A stretch of DNA of 64,000 nucleotides, taken from positions 4,089,001 to 4,153,000 of the forward strand of contig NC_037650.1 of the NCBI RefSeq assembly GCF_003254395.2, given 5' to 3'. This document shows, in pieces, positions 50,317 through 62,992 of the stretch. Each line of letters opens with the position of its first letter. Positions within the stretch are counted from its first letter, which is position 1. Made by a program: the position numbers and the translations under genes. The DNA is from Apis mellifera (lineage: Eukaryota; Arthropoda; Insecta; Hymenoptera; Apidae). The notes under the pieces were generated by a model. It saw only the letters and a program-made list of their open reading frames with translations. It was not told the origin of the DNA and did no database searches.

Positions 50317-50722
50317 TAACCGGTGGCGCGCGCGCGTATGTCGCGTGTATGTGTAGGTACTTAAAAAACAAACACCCACACGGAGGCAGCACCCGGACGG
50401 AGAAAAAAATCGAGCCGGAGCCATTCAACGTGGAACGAAACAACAATTCGGTCGTCCAATTAATCGCGAACAACGCGCGCCGAGAAGAGAAACGCGCGAG
50501 CGTCGAGAAATCGAATGGGCCACGCCGAGCCGCCAATTTTTTTGCTCCCCGTGAATGGACCAATCTACAAGGATCCTGGACGAATTCGGTCTGATTTTTC
50601 TCGCCACCCTCTTATTCCTACCCTGTGCTCACGAACGTTAAAAAGCTAGAGAAATCTCACCTTTTAATTCCGTTCCGCCGATATTAACAACCCCCTCCCC
50701 CCTCCCTCCCTTTTTCATCGAT

Positions 50723-50728
<6 letters not shown>

Positions 50729-50756
<28 letters not shown>
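50729..50756. repeat. (AT)n microsatellite
   Basis: About 13 AT units. Confidence 0.95.
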
Positions 50757-51204
50757 TCATATATCGAGCACGGAGCCAAGGAACCATTCAGAGATCGTTC
50801 CAACCGTCGAATTCTTCGACTCTTAGTCGACTTCCTTTCCCTTCCCTTCCTCTTGCGCGCTGCTCTTTTTTATCATTCGCCACGATATTTCCACGCGCCG
50901 CTCCTCCTCGAGGACCCCGAGAAGAGGGTGGCGAAGAGATAGAGACGGGGACGATGGGGAGGGGAGGGGGGCATTAATAAGCGTAATATATTAGGGAGTC
51001 CTTTGTGAGGAGCGAGCGCGTCTTTCAGCGGCGCGTCAAGCCGAATCCTGGCGGGCCCGAGGATCACGATGAAAGGAGGAGTGGAGGGAGGGAGGGAGGG
51101 AGGGAGAAGAGAGCCCTCCGTCTCTCGGAGGATAGACGAGGAACGACAATTTGATGATGAAGAATGAGCGGAGGGAAGGGGGAGGGAGAGAAAGGTGATC
51201 CGTG

Positions 51205-51253
51205 GCGATGGTGGTGTTGGTGGTGGTGGTGATGGTGGTGATGGTGGTGTGTG
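51205..51253. repeat. (GGT)n / (GAT) imperfect repeat
   Basis: GGTGGT and GATGGT units alternate. The opposite strand reads as a histidine run in one frame, a repeat artefact. Confidence 0.85.
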
Positions 51254-52383
51254 CGAGTTATGTATGCGCGTGGAGAGCCCAACGGGATTCAAAACCACCA
51301 CCCGGCATCCGGCCTCGAGACAAATGTGTTCCAAGCCGCGAGACAAAACGCGTGACGACTCGTCGTCATTCGTTAAGCCGTTTTCAGGTTGGGACGGGCG
51401 TGAGGGAGGGGGTGGGGGAGGGAAGGGAAGGCGAAGGGGGATAGCTTGTATTCGAAACCAATGAAATCTCCGTGGTGAAAGACACCTCCTTCTGCATTCC
51501 TTGTCCGGGGCCGTGTGTCATTACTCAAGAGGAATACGTGTCGCGAAGGACATTCCTCGCCTCCCTTTCAGAAAAACTGCTGTCGAAGGGGATTTTGAGC
51601 CGTGGAGAACGTGTGGCCAATCGCGTGGGCAGAATACATTTTCGTCCCATCCTCGTTCATTTCCGCGATAACCCTCCCCTCCCCCGAGGGGTATCATCGT
51701 TCACCGCGTACGTTTAAACGCGCCATGATTTTTCCGTCGTAAAATTTCGCGCGGAAATTTTTGTTCGGGATCGAGAGGAGACTTTTTCTTCCATCGAGGC
51801 TTCTCGAAGATAAAAATCGCGAACGCGCGAATATCTCGACACGAATCGATCGATCGAGAGATTTGTCGTTGGAGAGTTTGGAGAAAAAAATGGGCGATCG
51901 ATTCGAGGAGATTCTTGCGGGGAAACGTAGAAATTGAAACTCGTTTCGCGTAACGGTGTGCTGCAGTAGACGGACGGTGGGGGAGTGAGGGACGTGAGGA
52001 ACAACGAGGGGCGCGCAGAGGCGGTGGTTCGGCGGGGGTGGCGGTGGGAGGCGGAGAGGCTGACGGCAGGACCATCCTCGAATAACGCGAAGCGTAACAC
52101 GTGGGCGCAGAGTGCCCGGAGAGAAGATAAACGGATTACGGCCGCTTTGTGTCAACGTGATCCGCTTCCCGTGCACCCGAATCCCAGTACCGTGCTCTCG
52201 CCGTCCGCTCGTCCTCAATGGGATATTACGCGCTCCAATGCTGGTAACACTGTTCGGTCTGCAGGATGTCGCTTCAACTGATAACCAATTTTCATTACTA
52301 TTAATTTGGGGACCTGCAACTTGCCGCCCGTGAACGCCTCGTTCACTCTCGTCGTCTCTCCCTTAATTTCCTCGCCCTACGAT

Positions 52384-52431
52384 TCTTCTTTTTTTCTTTT
52401 TTTTCTTTCTTTCTTTTTTTTTTTTTTTTTT
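52384..52431. repeat. Poly-T with C interruptions
   Basis: A pyrimidine tract ending in about 18 uninterrupted T bases. Confidence 0.9.
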
Positions 52432-52807
52432 GAAGCCGATATAGTAATAGATACGAGTTCGATTCGAATTGATCGAATCGTGTTCGTGTTCAGAGAGTTT
52501 CTAAGAAAGGAATATTCTCTCAATTTCTTTTACAATCCAAAATCCGGCGAAAAATTAATATTTGGAAAATAAAAATAAGGATCAGGTTATCGAAATTATC
52601 ATAGAGCACGACGATCGCCTCGATGATCGCGTAACTTCCGACTACTGAATCGTCGTTGTTCTGTCACGCGACAAGGTGACCCAGTCAGATCTCTCGATGA
52701 CAGGGAGGAGACGAGAGGCCATTGTGGGACCACGGGATCGGTAATAATCGGCGTCCAACAGTCTCTCTTGCTCGCCGGAGAGATCAGATCGAGCGGGGAC
52801 ACGCGGG

Positions 52808-52811
<4 letters not shown>

Positions 52812-52837
<26 letters not shown>
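52812..52837. repeat. (GA)n microsatellite
   Basis: Thirteen GA units. Confidence 0.95.
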
Positions 52838-52838
<1 letters not shown>

Positions 52839-54449
52839 TGGGAGGAGGGTGGAAGGAGCGAGCAAGGAGGGAGACCCTTTGGTGCGGATCCATCGCATTC
52901 CCTTCTAGGAGGATATCTCCTCATTGTGCTCGCCCCTTAATCAACAGCTCCCTGCCGTAGCTGTTCGATGCTTATTGATATAACCCACCCCCTCCTCCCC
53001 CCTGCTACATCCCTCGTATCCGTACAACGAGGTTGCACGCGCGGAAATTTACTGGATGTCGTCCCGGGAAGAGCAGGCTCTGGAATTTCTCGCGCGGGGA
53101 AAATCCATCTCTCATTTTCGAAGAAGCGTATCCTCGAGGATATCGAAAGAGAAGAAGGCGTCGTACGATTATCGATACATGGTAGTGTTGAACCACGAGT
53201 TCGAGCGCACGCTCTATCTTGAAATATTCGATATAAATGGCGATATCGCGGCGAGCAGTGGGTGTCATATGTGGAAATTTAATATTCGATAAGCAATATT
53301 TGTTTCGTTATTAATACGCGTTGAGTGTAAGCGGGCATACGGCGGCAGCGCATAGAACTGTAGGTTGAATGGACGTTTCGTGCGCCCACCGTGAGGTATT
53401 TGCATGACAACGGGGATGCGCGTATGCATCCCTGTCCTCGGTACTCGCTAATTAGCCGGTACCACATACCGGCGCGGATTAACGAGAATATTGCATTTTT
53501 AATAGAGTTCGCCCTCCCTCCCCCCCCCCCGCGGTGTGCCGCGGTCAGGGAACGGGAGGAGGGGGAGGGAAGGGGGGATGGAGAAGGGTGGAAAGCAGAG
53601 ATTTCAACAGCGAGATATGCGCTGGTTGCTCTCGAAGGATCAAGAATTCTTTGATGTTTTTTAATAATAATTTCCCTCCGATGGATCCAATATTGGATTG
53701 GTTCGCGAACTTTTTTATTATTTCGCGTAATTTCGAAACTCGAAAGTGGGATACAAATCGATTTTTCGAGTTATCGGAAAACGATTCGAATGTTTTTCTT
53801 TCGGGATCGATCCATCGATCGATCGATCGGAAGAAATGCGAAAGGACGTATACTCTGCGAGTATGTATATTTCTGTTTTTTTTCCCTCTCTTTCTTTCTT
53901 TCTTTTTTTTTTTCCTCGTGCGAGAGGATCGATTTAAAGGCTCAAAGAAAATCTCGCGTGCATCCCTGGGGTCCAGGCCGGTAGTCGGTTGATTCTCTGC
54001 TTGCTCGTCCGCTCGACTAGCTCCGCTGATTGCTGCTGCATCTTTGATGACCTCGTCCAGACAGAGAAGAGGGTGAGAGGATCGGGGACTACCCCTGCTG
54101 TACGGAATGCTGTGCAAAGAGTGAAATGTTGAGATTGATATTTTAACAGACGGATTACGTAAGAAGGGCTTGTATGGGGGGGAGGCGGAGGGGAGAGGAG
54201 GAGGGACTCGAGTGGTTTGCCTCCGCGAATAGGGCACGGGAAAGTGGATCTCGGCTGGCCACCCGTTGATGAATCTTTCAAGGGACCCTGACACGATATT
54301 TAACGGATCGTGCATCGTCGTAAAGGACACCGTAACCTTGCCAATTTTCCTTCCTCCTATCGTTTCTTTTTTTTTTCTTTCTTTCCCTCTCACCCTTCTT
54401 TCTTCGAACTCTTTCTCCACTGACTCTCGATACTCTTGTTTGTTCTCAG

Positions 54450-54494
54450 GTGGAATCGAAGGATCCTGTGCTCGCCGAAATGTTCGAGTTCCTG
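54450..54494 (+). CDS. Candidate 45-nt microexon, unknown protein
   Basis: A long pyrimidine tract, a branch-point-like CTGAC at about 54419-54423 and TTCTCAG at 54443-54449 form an excellent acceptor, and CTG|GTAAGT at 54492-54500 is a near-ideal donor. The segment is exactly 15 codons. In phase 0 it reads VESKDPVLAEMFEFL, an acidic, amphipathic helix-like peptide; the other two frames are also open, so frame choice rests on peptide quality. A multiple-of-three microexon is the usual form for alternative inclusion, often neural. I do not recognise the protein. Joined directly to the 18340 exon (phase 1 exit) it would be read in a different frame, so if both belong to one gene there must be exons between them. 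Confidence 0.4.
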
Positions 54495-54669
54495 GTAAGT
54501 CTAGTTTTCGAAACGTGCACGAGACAATGGCCTCTAATCACGATCGGTGGAAAATTGACGAGAGTATCCGCGGCTCGATACTCGATGGAAAATCAAGCGT
54601 TGATGAGCCGTCAAACATCTGCACGCGCGATCCAAGATGCAGGTCTTCCGGCGGTAAAATCAAAGCGAT

Positions 54670-54702
54670 CTTCTTCTTCTTCTTCTTCTTCTTCTTCTTC
54701 TT
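54670..54702. repeat. (CTT)n microsatellite
   Basis: About eleven CTT/TTC triplets; plus-strand translation gives serine or phenylalanine runs. Confidence 0.97.
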
Positions 54703-57136
54703 GTTCGTACACGATATACGTATACACGTTAGTTATCAGCCGGCGAGCGGTTATTATTAATCGATTCGTTGGCCGAATGGTTCTCGGTTCTCTCGGGCGA
54801 CCTTGGTTGGGGCGACCGAGTCTTTAAACCGTCCAGATGCAAATCGCAATGTATGTAAGTGACCATTATCGGTTGAACGTGAACGCTATTAATCATTCTA
54901 AGACTATTTAATTTACGCCGCGGTATTACACGCGGTTCCAAAGTCGGTCGAAAAGTCGATCGAAAAAAAACGTTTTCGATTTAATCTGCCCGCCTCCTCT
55001 TTTCTTTCTTTCCTTTTTTTCTTTTTTTCCGCCTCTTAACCTTCGAAACTAAAACCTCTTCTCCTCGCCTCGCCTTTCGGCCTTCTTTTCGCCGCACGAA
55101 AAGACAAATGGCCCCTGTCGGCGTGAAAATGGCCGCGAATCTGTTTTCTTTCGTTCTTGGATTATGTAAAACGCAATACCCCTCCTCCTCGCCCCACCTC
55201 CTCTTCGTATATTCGAGATACCATCCTTCTTCCAAATTTTCTTACGTAACAAAATTCTCTTCACGTTTTAAAAATCGAAGGAATCGCGAGACGTGAAATC
55301 GCATTACGAATTTTTTGGCGATCTTGGATCGATCCGAAAGAAGAGGGAGATGCATAAGCGAAACTCGTCGTGCCACGTCGTTATTAATTATAACCGATAA
55401 TTCGACACGATATTCGTGCACACGCAATCCGTCCATCGTTCCTTCTCGACGTTCGCGCCTCCTCCTCTTGTACGTACATATGTATGCTCGATACAACTTC
55501 AACGATCGATCCCCGACCTGTAGACGGGCTTGTCCAATAGGTATTGATCCCGCGACGACTGGAATGAAACGATGCATGCCACTGATCCGTTTTTGCCCGC
55601 GATCGCATATTCCTTGAGCAAGGGATGCATGCGTTTATCTCGTTTTTCTTTCTCTCTTTCACTTCGTCGAATCTTCAATTTTCTCGTCGCTCCTCGAGCT
55701 GAGCATCTCCTCGATCGATCGATAGGATCTCTTTATCTTATTCGAGTTTGAATTCGGTCGGTTTAATGATTCGTCGAGCGGTGAGGATAATTAGGAGGAG
55801 AATATTTAGTGTCATTGATCGTTGTCACGGAACGCGATGGCATGGTGGATGGCGCAAAATCGCTGGAGACTCGGCTTAAATATTGTAGGATCTCATTAAA
55901 AACGGCCGCTTCGACGCGTCGTCGAATAATGACGCTATTCCCCGCGGTGAATTCGTGCCAGCGACGGCGTGCCTTTCGTCAATAAGCCGCGCCGCTCAAA
56001 GAAACCGTATTAAACAATATTATTATTTAACGGGAAATCTCGAATCGAGGGAGGAGAAAAAAAAATTATTCGCGTCGTTTCATCCTTCTTCTCCCAGGAA
56101 TCTTAACAAAAAAAAAAGAAAAAAAAAAAGAAAAGAACGATCGAGATTCCTCGATCGAATTTCTCAGATTCGGTTCATTCTCTCGGTGAGAATTGAATTA
56201 TCGATCCGATCGTTCCCCTTCTTCTAACAAAAAATCTTAAGAAAGATCGATATTCTATTTCGATTTCTCGCGTTATACTACGGTAGATTCACAGTAGATG
56301 AAATCCTATTAAATGGCGTTTATTTAACGATGGATTTCAAATCAGGGAAAAATTATTCGTGTGAATCAACGAATAAATAATCTCGTCCTCTTCTCGAAAG
56401 GATCCAGATACGATCGAGTTTCTTGCTTTGCGGATCGATTCTCCGTTTCGTTGTAAAATTGAAGAAAAAAAATGTTATCGGAATTTTTTAAAACGTACAA
56501 TATAACCGTGGATTACCGTCGTTGAAAAATAGAAACGAGGTGTAACGGAACGGGGTAAAGAATATTTGCACAAAGATTCGAGGAATTCGTAATATTTCGC
56601 GGAAGGTGGATTTACACGGAGCGTGGTAGTAGTCGCAGCGTGGGCGAGATCTAAACGCGCCGGCAATCAGAAACACATTATCGGACGAGAGCGGCTCGGT
56701 AATACGTCCCGCTGTGCTCGGAAATATGCTTCGCCCCGCTTTGCTCCGACGCGCTCACCGAACGAAAAAGAAAGGGAAGAAGGAAAATGAAACGGGACAG
56801 AGTGATCTTTGCTATCGACGTTGGAGGAAACGAGAATGCCACGTTGCAACTTTCGATCCGCCGAAAAAAAAAGATAGAAAAAGAAAGAGAAGAAGAATAT
56901 ATAATCCTCGAATTACCTCGAAGAAAATTTGTAAATTCCTTCCGATTTCCCTATTCTCCCCTTCCTCTCCTACTCTCTCTCTCTAAAAATAAATGAATGT
57001 CGCGCATGTATGATAGATGGTAGGAGGATGTATCGAGGAAAAATCAAAGTTTATCAAAGATATGGATCGAGGAAGAGAAACTCGAGAGAGGATCGAGGGC
57101 GGGAGAGAACGAATCTATCGTGTCGGCGGATAGATC

Positions 57137-57152
57137 GGGGGGGGGGGGGGGG
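57137..57152. repeat. G16 homopolymer
   Basis: Sixteen consecutive G bases. Confidence 0.9.
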
Positions 57153-57420
57153 AAGGGAGAGCGGCGTTTCCTTCTGTCGGCGTTTCATCAGAAAATGGCG
57201 TTGTGAGACGCGTATCAAGTGCTATTCTTCGTCAGTTTCAAGATGAATCCGCGGATCCTCTCCCACAGGCGCCCACGACAAATCCATGCTTCCTCAATCC
57301 CCGGGACGGGTTTCCCTCCTCGTCGATCGATCCCCATTCACCGAGAGGGGCTGAGGGACGACCGAAATATCATCGAACGGCAGCAACGGGATGCTTTTCG
57401 AGGGAATACTATGGGGAGGA

Positions 57421-57434
57421 GGGGGGGGGGGGGG
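57421..57434. repeat. G14 homopolymer
   Basis: Fourteen consecutive G bases, less than 300 bases after the G16 run. Confidence 0.9.
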
Positions 57435-57789
57435 AGGAAAAAAATGCCGTGAAACGGCCGCGTCTCCGTAGAATTCATTTTAATCATCTCCACCTTTTTC
57501 CTTCGCCGGGAGACTCACCTTCCGGCCACAGAGGAGAGAACCTTCTTCGCTCCTTCTCTTTCTTTCCTTCACTCCCCCCTTCCTCTCCATCTCTTCCTCA
57601 TCTTTTCTCCTCTTCTTTTCTCTTTTTTAATTTCCCAACCTCCTTCCTCTTTCTCTCTCTCTCTCTCTCTCTCTCGGTTCGCCCAGTAATCACCGCCACT
57701 ATTACACCGAAACGTTTTTGATGAATTCGTCAACGAACCAGTTCGTTTCTCGGTCTCTCGCGTTTCCTCCATTCTCTCTACTCGATGGT

Positions 57790-57827
57790 GTATATAGATA
57801 TATATATGTATATATATATACACACAC
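57790..57827. repeat. (TA)n / (CA)n compound repeat
   Basis: A TA array with a few variants passing into CACACA. Confidence 0.9.
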
Positions 57828-57980
57828 GTATATCTCGTTTCTCGAGAGCGGAGCACCTCGAGGCTGTGTGACCACGATCTTACGAGCCCGAGGCTGTAAG
57901 GAAGCCCTTCTCGTTCACAGCCGCGTCGAGAAAGAGCAAGATCGGGGAACAAAAAGCGGAAGGAACGGGTACAAGAGGAC

Positions 57981-58014
57981 GAGGAAGGAGGAGGAGGAGG
58001 AGGAGGAGGAAGGA
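57981..58014. repeat. (GGA)n microsatellite
   Basis: About eleven GGA triplets; translates as a glutamate run in one frame. Confidence 0.95.
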
Positions 58015-58240
58015 GTAGATGAATAAGAATAAGAAGAAGAGGCAAAAGGTATCCAATCATCCAGCCAGCAGCAACCAGAGAGGAGGGGGAAGGGGGGGCG
58101 GCGATCATCCGAATAATATTTCCACGTGCGCGGGATATACTTTGGCGGGGGAGGGGAAGGGGGAGATTTGTGGTTTGAGGCGGGAAAAATCGCGAGGAGG
58201 GGGGGAGAGAAGGAGGAGAAAATAATATCCCCGTTAGCCG

Positions 58241-58345
58241 GTGAATGTAGGACTCAAGATAGCAGACTCGAGGATTTTTTTTTTTTTTCTCTTTTTTTTT
58301 TTTTCACGGTTAAATGGGTCGGCTGTCTTGAGTCCGCGGATTCAT
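58241..58345 (+). other. 105-nt imperfect hairpin, possible miRNA-like precursor
   Basis: The inner stem pairs 58250-58269 with 58316-58335: 19 of 20 positions pair, two of them as U.G wobble, around the perfect core GGACTCAAGA/TCTTGAGTCC. After a 3 x 4 nt internal loop, 58241-58246 pairs with 58340-58345 over six more positions, one a wobble. The loop is about 46 nt and very T-rich. All three non-Watson-Crick pairs are G.U only in a plus-strand transcript; on the minus strand they would be A.C mismatches. That favours a transcribed plus-strand hairpin over a merely decayed DNA inverted repeat. No arm matches an insect miRNA I know. Confidence 0.5.
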
Positions 58346-58616
58346 CTTGCGGATTCCTTTCAGGATGCAAGCACGGCCTATTCAAGGGAACGGGTCGAGA
58401 CGAAGAAGGGATATGTTGGTACGGCATTTAAAATCCTCGACCGCGGCAGGGGGATCTTTTGGATCAATTGGCTGAAAAGCGTTGCTTGATTTTCTTTTTT
58501 TTTTTTCCTTCTTCTCCTCCTCCTTCTTCTTCTTCTCCCTTTTTCCCTTTTTTCTTCTCCGCCCGATTCCGTATTACCGCATTATCATATTCATCGGTTC
58601 AACCCTTCGGATTTTG

Positions 58617-58675
58617 TCTCTCTTTCTCTCTCTCTCTCTCTCTCTGGCTCTCTCTTTCTCTCGCTCTCTCTCTCA
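58617..58675. repeat. (CT)n imperfect microsatellite
   Basis: CT units with scattered substitutions over about 60 bases, following several poly-pyrimidine stretches. Confidence 0.9.
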
Positions 58676-60044
58676 CAGTCTGTCTCTCACTCTGTTTCTA
58701 TCTGTTTTCTTTTTCCGTCTTACGATTTTTCATATCCCCATTGCCACGCGTTTTAATTCGAGTCGAAATTTTCGACTTTCGACGATTTTTTAACGAATGA
58801 ACGCTCTTCCGAGAATATACAGTTAGCGAAGTAATTTCTTGGCGTTTTTTCTTTTCTACGCTCTTCAACGAAGACTTCCGGTGACGCGGAGCGACTTTCT
58901 TAACGCTCGTTTACGCCTTTCTATACCCGTAACATGCAAGAATGAGCACGTTAAATGCAAGAATGTTAATTAACAAGCTCCACGCGAGACGGAGAATCAT
59001 GAACGCACAATCGGATACAACCTCGTACGTACATACTCGTTAACAATTACGACGTCGGGGATCTTATATATACCCCTTATATATGTTTCTTGGTACGGAG
59101 GACCAAGTGTTTTCTCGACGATTCGCGGGAAGAAGAGGCGTGCCGCGAATCGCGGACCTCGAACCAACCGATTCCTTCCCATTCAAACGTCCCGTCTTTA
59201 CCCATTCCACCCGCTTCCGCCGAATAATTATCTTAATTCTACGAAAATCTCGCGACGCCCATTTCCATTCCCGATTCACCGTCGCGTTACACCATCGATC
59301 GTAATCCCGTCCCGAAAATTTCTCTTTCTCTTCTTCTCTTTCGTTCGCGAATCTTCTTTTTCGCGTTTCGTTGTCCCTGCGGGAGCGTCTGGACAAGATC
59401 GAGACCGATGGAAGGGGGGGGGGGGGCGGCGGGGAGGGAGGAAGAATCGAAAAGACAAGAGAGATATCGTGGTTGATCCGGGATCAGGGTGGAAGAGGGT
59501 GGGAGAGGAGGAAGAGAGCGAAAAAGAGGGACGACGAGCAGCCGACCGGACCATTCAAAGTTCCCAGGAGGCAACAAAGGGCCAGCAACGAGCTGATCAA
59601 ATTATCCAATTCATTTGAATTGGCGAGCGAGCGAGCGAATAAGTGCTCGCCGTTACCAAGAGGTCCACTTCACCGCTTTCGAGCACCATCCGTCCAGCTA
59701 TGAGACGCTACCGTCCAAATTTATGCACGTTCCGTACGCCGCGATACAACGCACCACCTCCCCCTCCCCCCCTCTCGTTCGAAAGGAACGAGATTTCGAC
59801 GTTCGAGGGAAGATCGTTTGGTTGGGAGGGAGGAAGGAAGGAAAAAAAAAGAAGAAGAAGGAGAAAAACACACCCTTTTCTTGCCCTTGTCTCGCCTCGA
59901 ATAAGAACCTGAATCATCCCGCGCAAAATAAATGGATTTTATTATTCTTTTTTCTTTCTCTTTTTTTCACGGGAAGCATTTTCAATCGCTTCAATTTAAG
60001 GAATTTCTAAAAAGATATCCAGCTGTAATGAGAAGCATGAATGG

Positions 60045-60045
60045 A

Positions 60046-60076
<31 letters not shown>

Positions 60077-60078
60077 AT
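60045..60078. repeat. (ATAA)n microsatellite
   Basis: Eight and a half copies of a tetranucleotide; it repeats the AATAAA hexamer by chance and is not evidence for polyadenylation. Confidence 0.95.
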
Positions 60079-61391
60079 TCTCGTGCTGGATTATAAATTA
60101 AATATTTGTATTGTAAGAGTCGATTGAAAAATTCGAGAGAAGACGAGGATCGCGAAGGAAAGCCTCTCCGACAGAGGAGAAAACGTTAAACGACAATCTC
60201 GACGTCAAACGTCGACGTTCAGGAAGCTGGGAGGAGGTCGTCCCCCCTTCCCCCCGCCGCCGGCCCTCCTTCTCGTCATATTTAATAACCCAGCCGCATA
60301 CACACGTTCACCAAGGTCCACGTACGGGCATTAAACTCGGCCGAGTGCGGAGGTTCGTTACGTACAATGCACCGCTGATTGACCAACCAGATCCGCCCTG
60401 AAGTGGCGCACGGTTGCCGTCGCAATATCGGATCACACCGTTGCCCCAATTGTCAGCGCCGCTATCTTTCCTCCTCCTCCTCCTCCCTCACTCTTTTTTT
60501 CTTTTTTCCTTCGACGTATTTTCGCCACCGACGACGATTCCTTCGGTGTCGTCGATTTGTCGGATGCCGTCCGCAATTCGATCCATTTCCCCGTCCCTCC
60601 CGCCGCGTTTTCCTTCCCCTCGCCTCGAAAGTGAAGTTAAATCCGAATCTGTTATCGAATTTGTTTAACATCGCGGAGGAACGAAGCTGGATGGAGGAAA
60701 CGAAGTTTTTCCGCAGTTTAATCGTCTCTTATTTTATTCTCTCTCTGTCTCTCTTCTTTTTTTCTTTTCCTTTTCTTTTTCTTTTTTTTTTTTTGTACGA
60801 CGCGATATAATTCAATCGAGAAACCGAAGGATTTATAGTCTTGACGAATCTCTACGCTTCCGACGTATCATCGATTCCGACGGTGTTGGAAAAAGAGGGG
60901 GATGATATGGGGTTAGGGGAGGAGGGGCTATAAATAAGAGTACGCGTCATGCGACGATAATTCGTCTTCGCTTGCTCGACACCTCGGGCTATCCCTCCCT
61001 ACCTCCCCCCTTCTCCCCCCCTTTTAAAATTATTATCGGCCTGGAAGAGCCGATGAAAAAAAAACCTCGAAATTCTGTGTGCGCGGTGTCGAAGGAGCGG
61101 GATGAAAAGGGCTTCCGGGTAGACGGAGGGAGAGAAACAAAAAGAGAAACAAGCCCGACACGGAGGAATAGCGGCGTTGGACGGGGAAACAAGCGGAGGA
61201 GTCGAAAAAAATCAGCTTGCCTCGTTAAATCCTGGGAGAATGGGAATGACGGAGCTTGTCCCTCTTTCGAATAAATATATATCGGCTCGCTAAATATTTA
61301 TGAACTCCGAAGTGAGTAACCAGAGTTATCTGAAAATCGATCTCGTCGATTCGAGATGCTTACTTACTTACTTGCTACCAATCTTTATCAT

Positions 61392-61412
61392 AAAAAAAAA
61401 AAAAAAAAAAAA
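61392..61412. repeat. A21 homopolymer
   Basis: Twenty-one consecutive A bases, continuing into AAGAAAAG. No LINE or SINE body is recognisable upstream. Confidence 0.9.
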
Positions 61413-62967
61413 GAAAAGAAGTTGCCGTTTATATAACTTAAAACTTCGATTCTATTTTCATTCTCGAATTAACATCGAATAATATAAGATCCGATTATGC
61501 CAACATTCCTGTTAATCGATCCCGATCGATCTTCCTAATCCCTCGTCCAAACGTTTGGCGAATCGTGGATAAAAAGGCGGGAAAGCAAGAGGCATCGTCC
61601 CCGCCGGCAATCGTGCACCGGTGTCGTAATCAATGTTGTGATACGACGTTAAGCGGGCATCAAGTGGGTTGGCAGAGAGACCCCTGGCCGCGCACGCGGA
61701 ACCGGGAATAGCATCAGAAACGAACCCACACCCTCCCCCGTTCCCCGTGTATGGAACAGGAGATGGGGCGCCGGGGGATAGAGCGCGCGGGGGTTTGGGT
61801 AACCAACTCGTGAAATTCAATTACCGAGTCCGCGGGGGTGGCCCTTGCCGAGAAACGTGCGAGGGAGGGTGCACGTCGGGGGAGGCGAGGCGAAACGGGG
61901 GAGGGTTGGAGGTGAAAAGGGAGGAAGGATTTGAGTGACAGCCGAGAAGGAGAAGCTGCCTGACGCGGGCCTAACTCTCGCCTATCTAACGTCGAATCTT
62001 ACACCCCACCGTCCCCTTCCCCTCCCCTCCTCGAGTAAGAATCGAGAAACCAACCCCGAGAAAGGGGAGATAGCAAAATTGAAATTGTACCTACCGATAT
62101 AGCGTGTGTAGCATGGCGGCGGTCCCATTCGGTTCGATGAAATGATTTCTGTTGAGAGAGGGAGGGAGGAAGGGAGGGAGAAGGGGGAATCTAGAGGCAC
62201 GAGATTCGAAAATTTGTAGAGGATTTTTATTTTATTCGTATATCGAGATGATTAAAATTACGGAGAGGAATGAAAGCGTGTCGAGATTACGTTCCCTTTC
62301 CTCGAAAACTTTGTACGAAATGGAAAAGTATATCCAAACGAACACGTGGATTCGCGTTGAAGAAATTTCAGAGATTTTCGCACGAGTGCTTCTTCACGAA
62401 TTCTTCATCGAGTTAACGACGATATTAGGCGAGGTATGCGCGTGCAATCGTGGACACAATTACCGATAAGACGATCGAGTGGCAAAGGAACGGGATGAGT
62501 CAGAGAGAGAGTCTCTCCATGACTGGCCTTGCTAGTAGAAACCATGGCTCGCGTCGCATCGGTTTCATCCTCGGCCGGGCAATGATCATTCTCTCCCTCA
62601 TGGTGGACGTGCGGGACTGACAGACTGGAGGCTTCGCGTTCATTAGCTAGCTATTCAGTTCAACGGGCCAACTGGCGAGGGTGGATTCTGACTCCGGTGG
62701 CTGTTGGAATGTCCGACATGTTACTCTATCCTCGCACATAATTACACCAAGCCTTGGCAGCCTCCGTGAGTCCGCCCTTGCGCCACCGTTCACCTTTCCC
62801 TTCCTCTCTCCCCCCTCCCCTCCAGCTCCCCGGGAATAAAATCACAGCCTTCCGGCGGCAGATCCGTCCAGCATCTGCTTTAACACCATCGTTCGTTCAA
62901 AGCTTTGGAAATAGTTTACGGTTACCGCCACCACGGTGAATCGATTTTCTCGGTTCTTGGATTCTTG

Positions 62968-62992
62968 GATTTATCTCCAGTAGAGATAAATC
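62968..62992. other. Stem-loop, 10 bp perfect stem, 5-nt loop
   Basis: GATTTATCTC and GAGATAAATC are exact reverse complements separated by CAGTA. Confidence 0.6.

Larger units (their letters stand above)
25097..54449. other. Non-coding region, putative large intron or intergenic
   Basis: No gene is supported over about 29 kb. Open frames of 80-190 codons exist, for example near 30.5-31.1, 34.1-34.4, 44.8-45.2 and 51.5-51.7 kb, but their number and length are what this base composition gives by chance, and several overlap open frames on other frames or strands. The stretch contains promoter-like CpG-rich DNA (26.69-27.01 and 31.0-31.6 kb), two dyad clusters, an RFX-type X-box and many simple repeats. 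The 37.8-40.0 and 46.3-50.2 kb parts show nothing else notable. Confidence 0.5.

Noticed and set aside
51472..51717. Open frame with a CxxCxGxC-like start
   Set aside because: It starts at GTG, a single cysteine pair is not a domain, and no flanking exon signals were found.
61364..61412. Poly-A run as the tail of a retroposed element
   Set aside because: No LINE, SINE or processed-gene body precedes it and no target-site duplication is visible; it is more simply a homopolymer next to a CTTA repeat.
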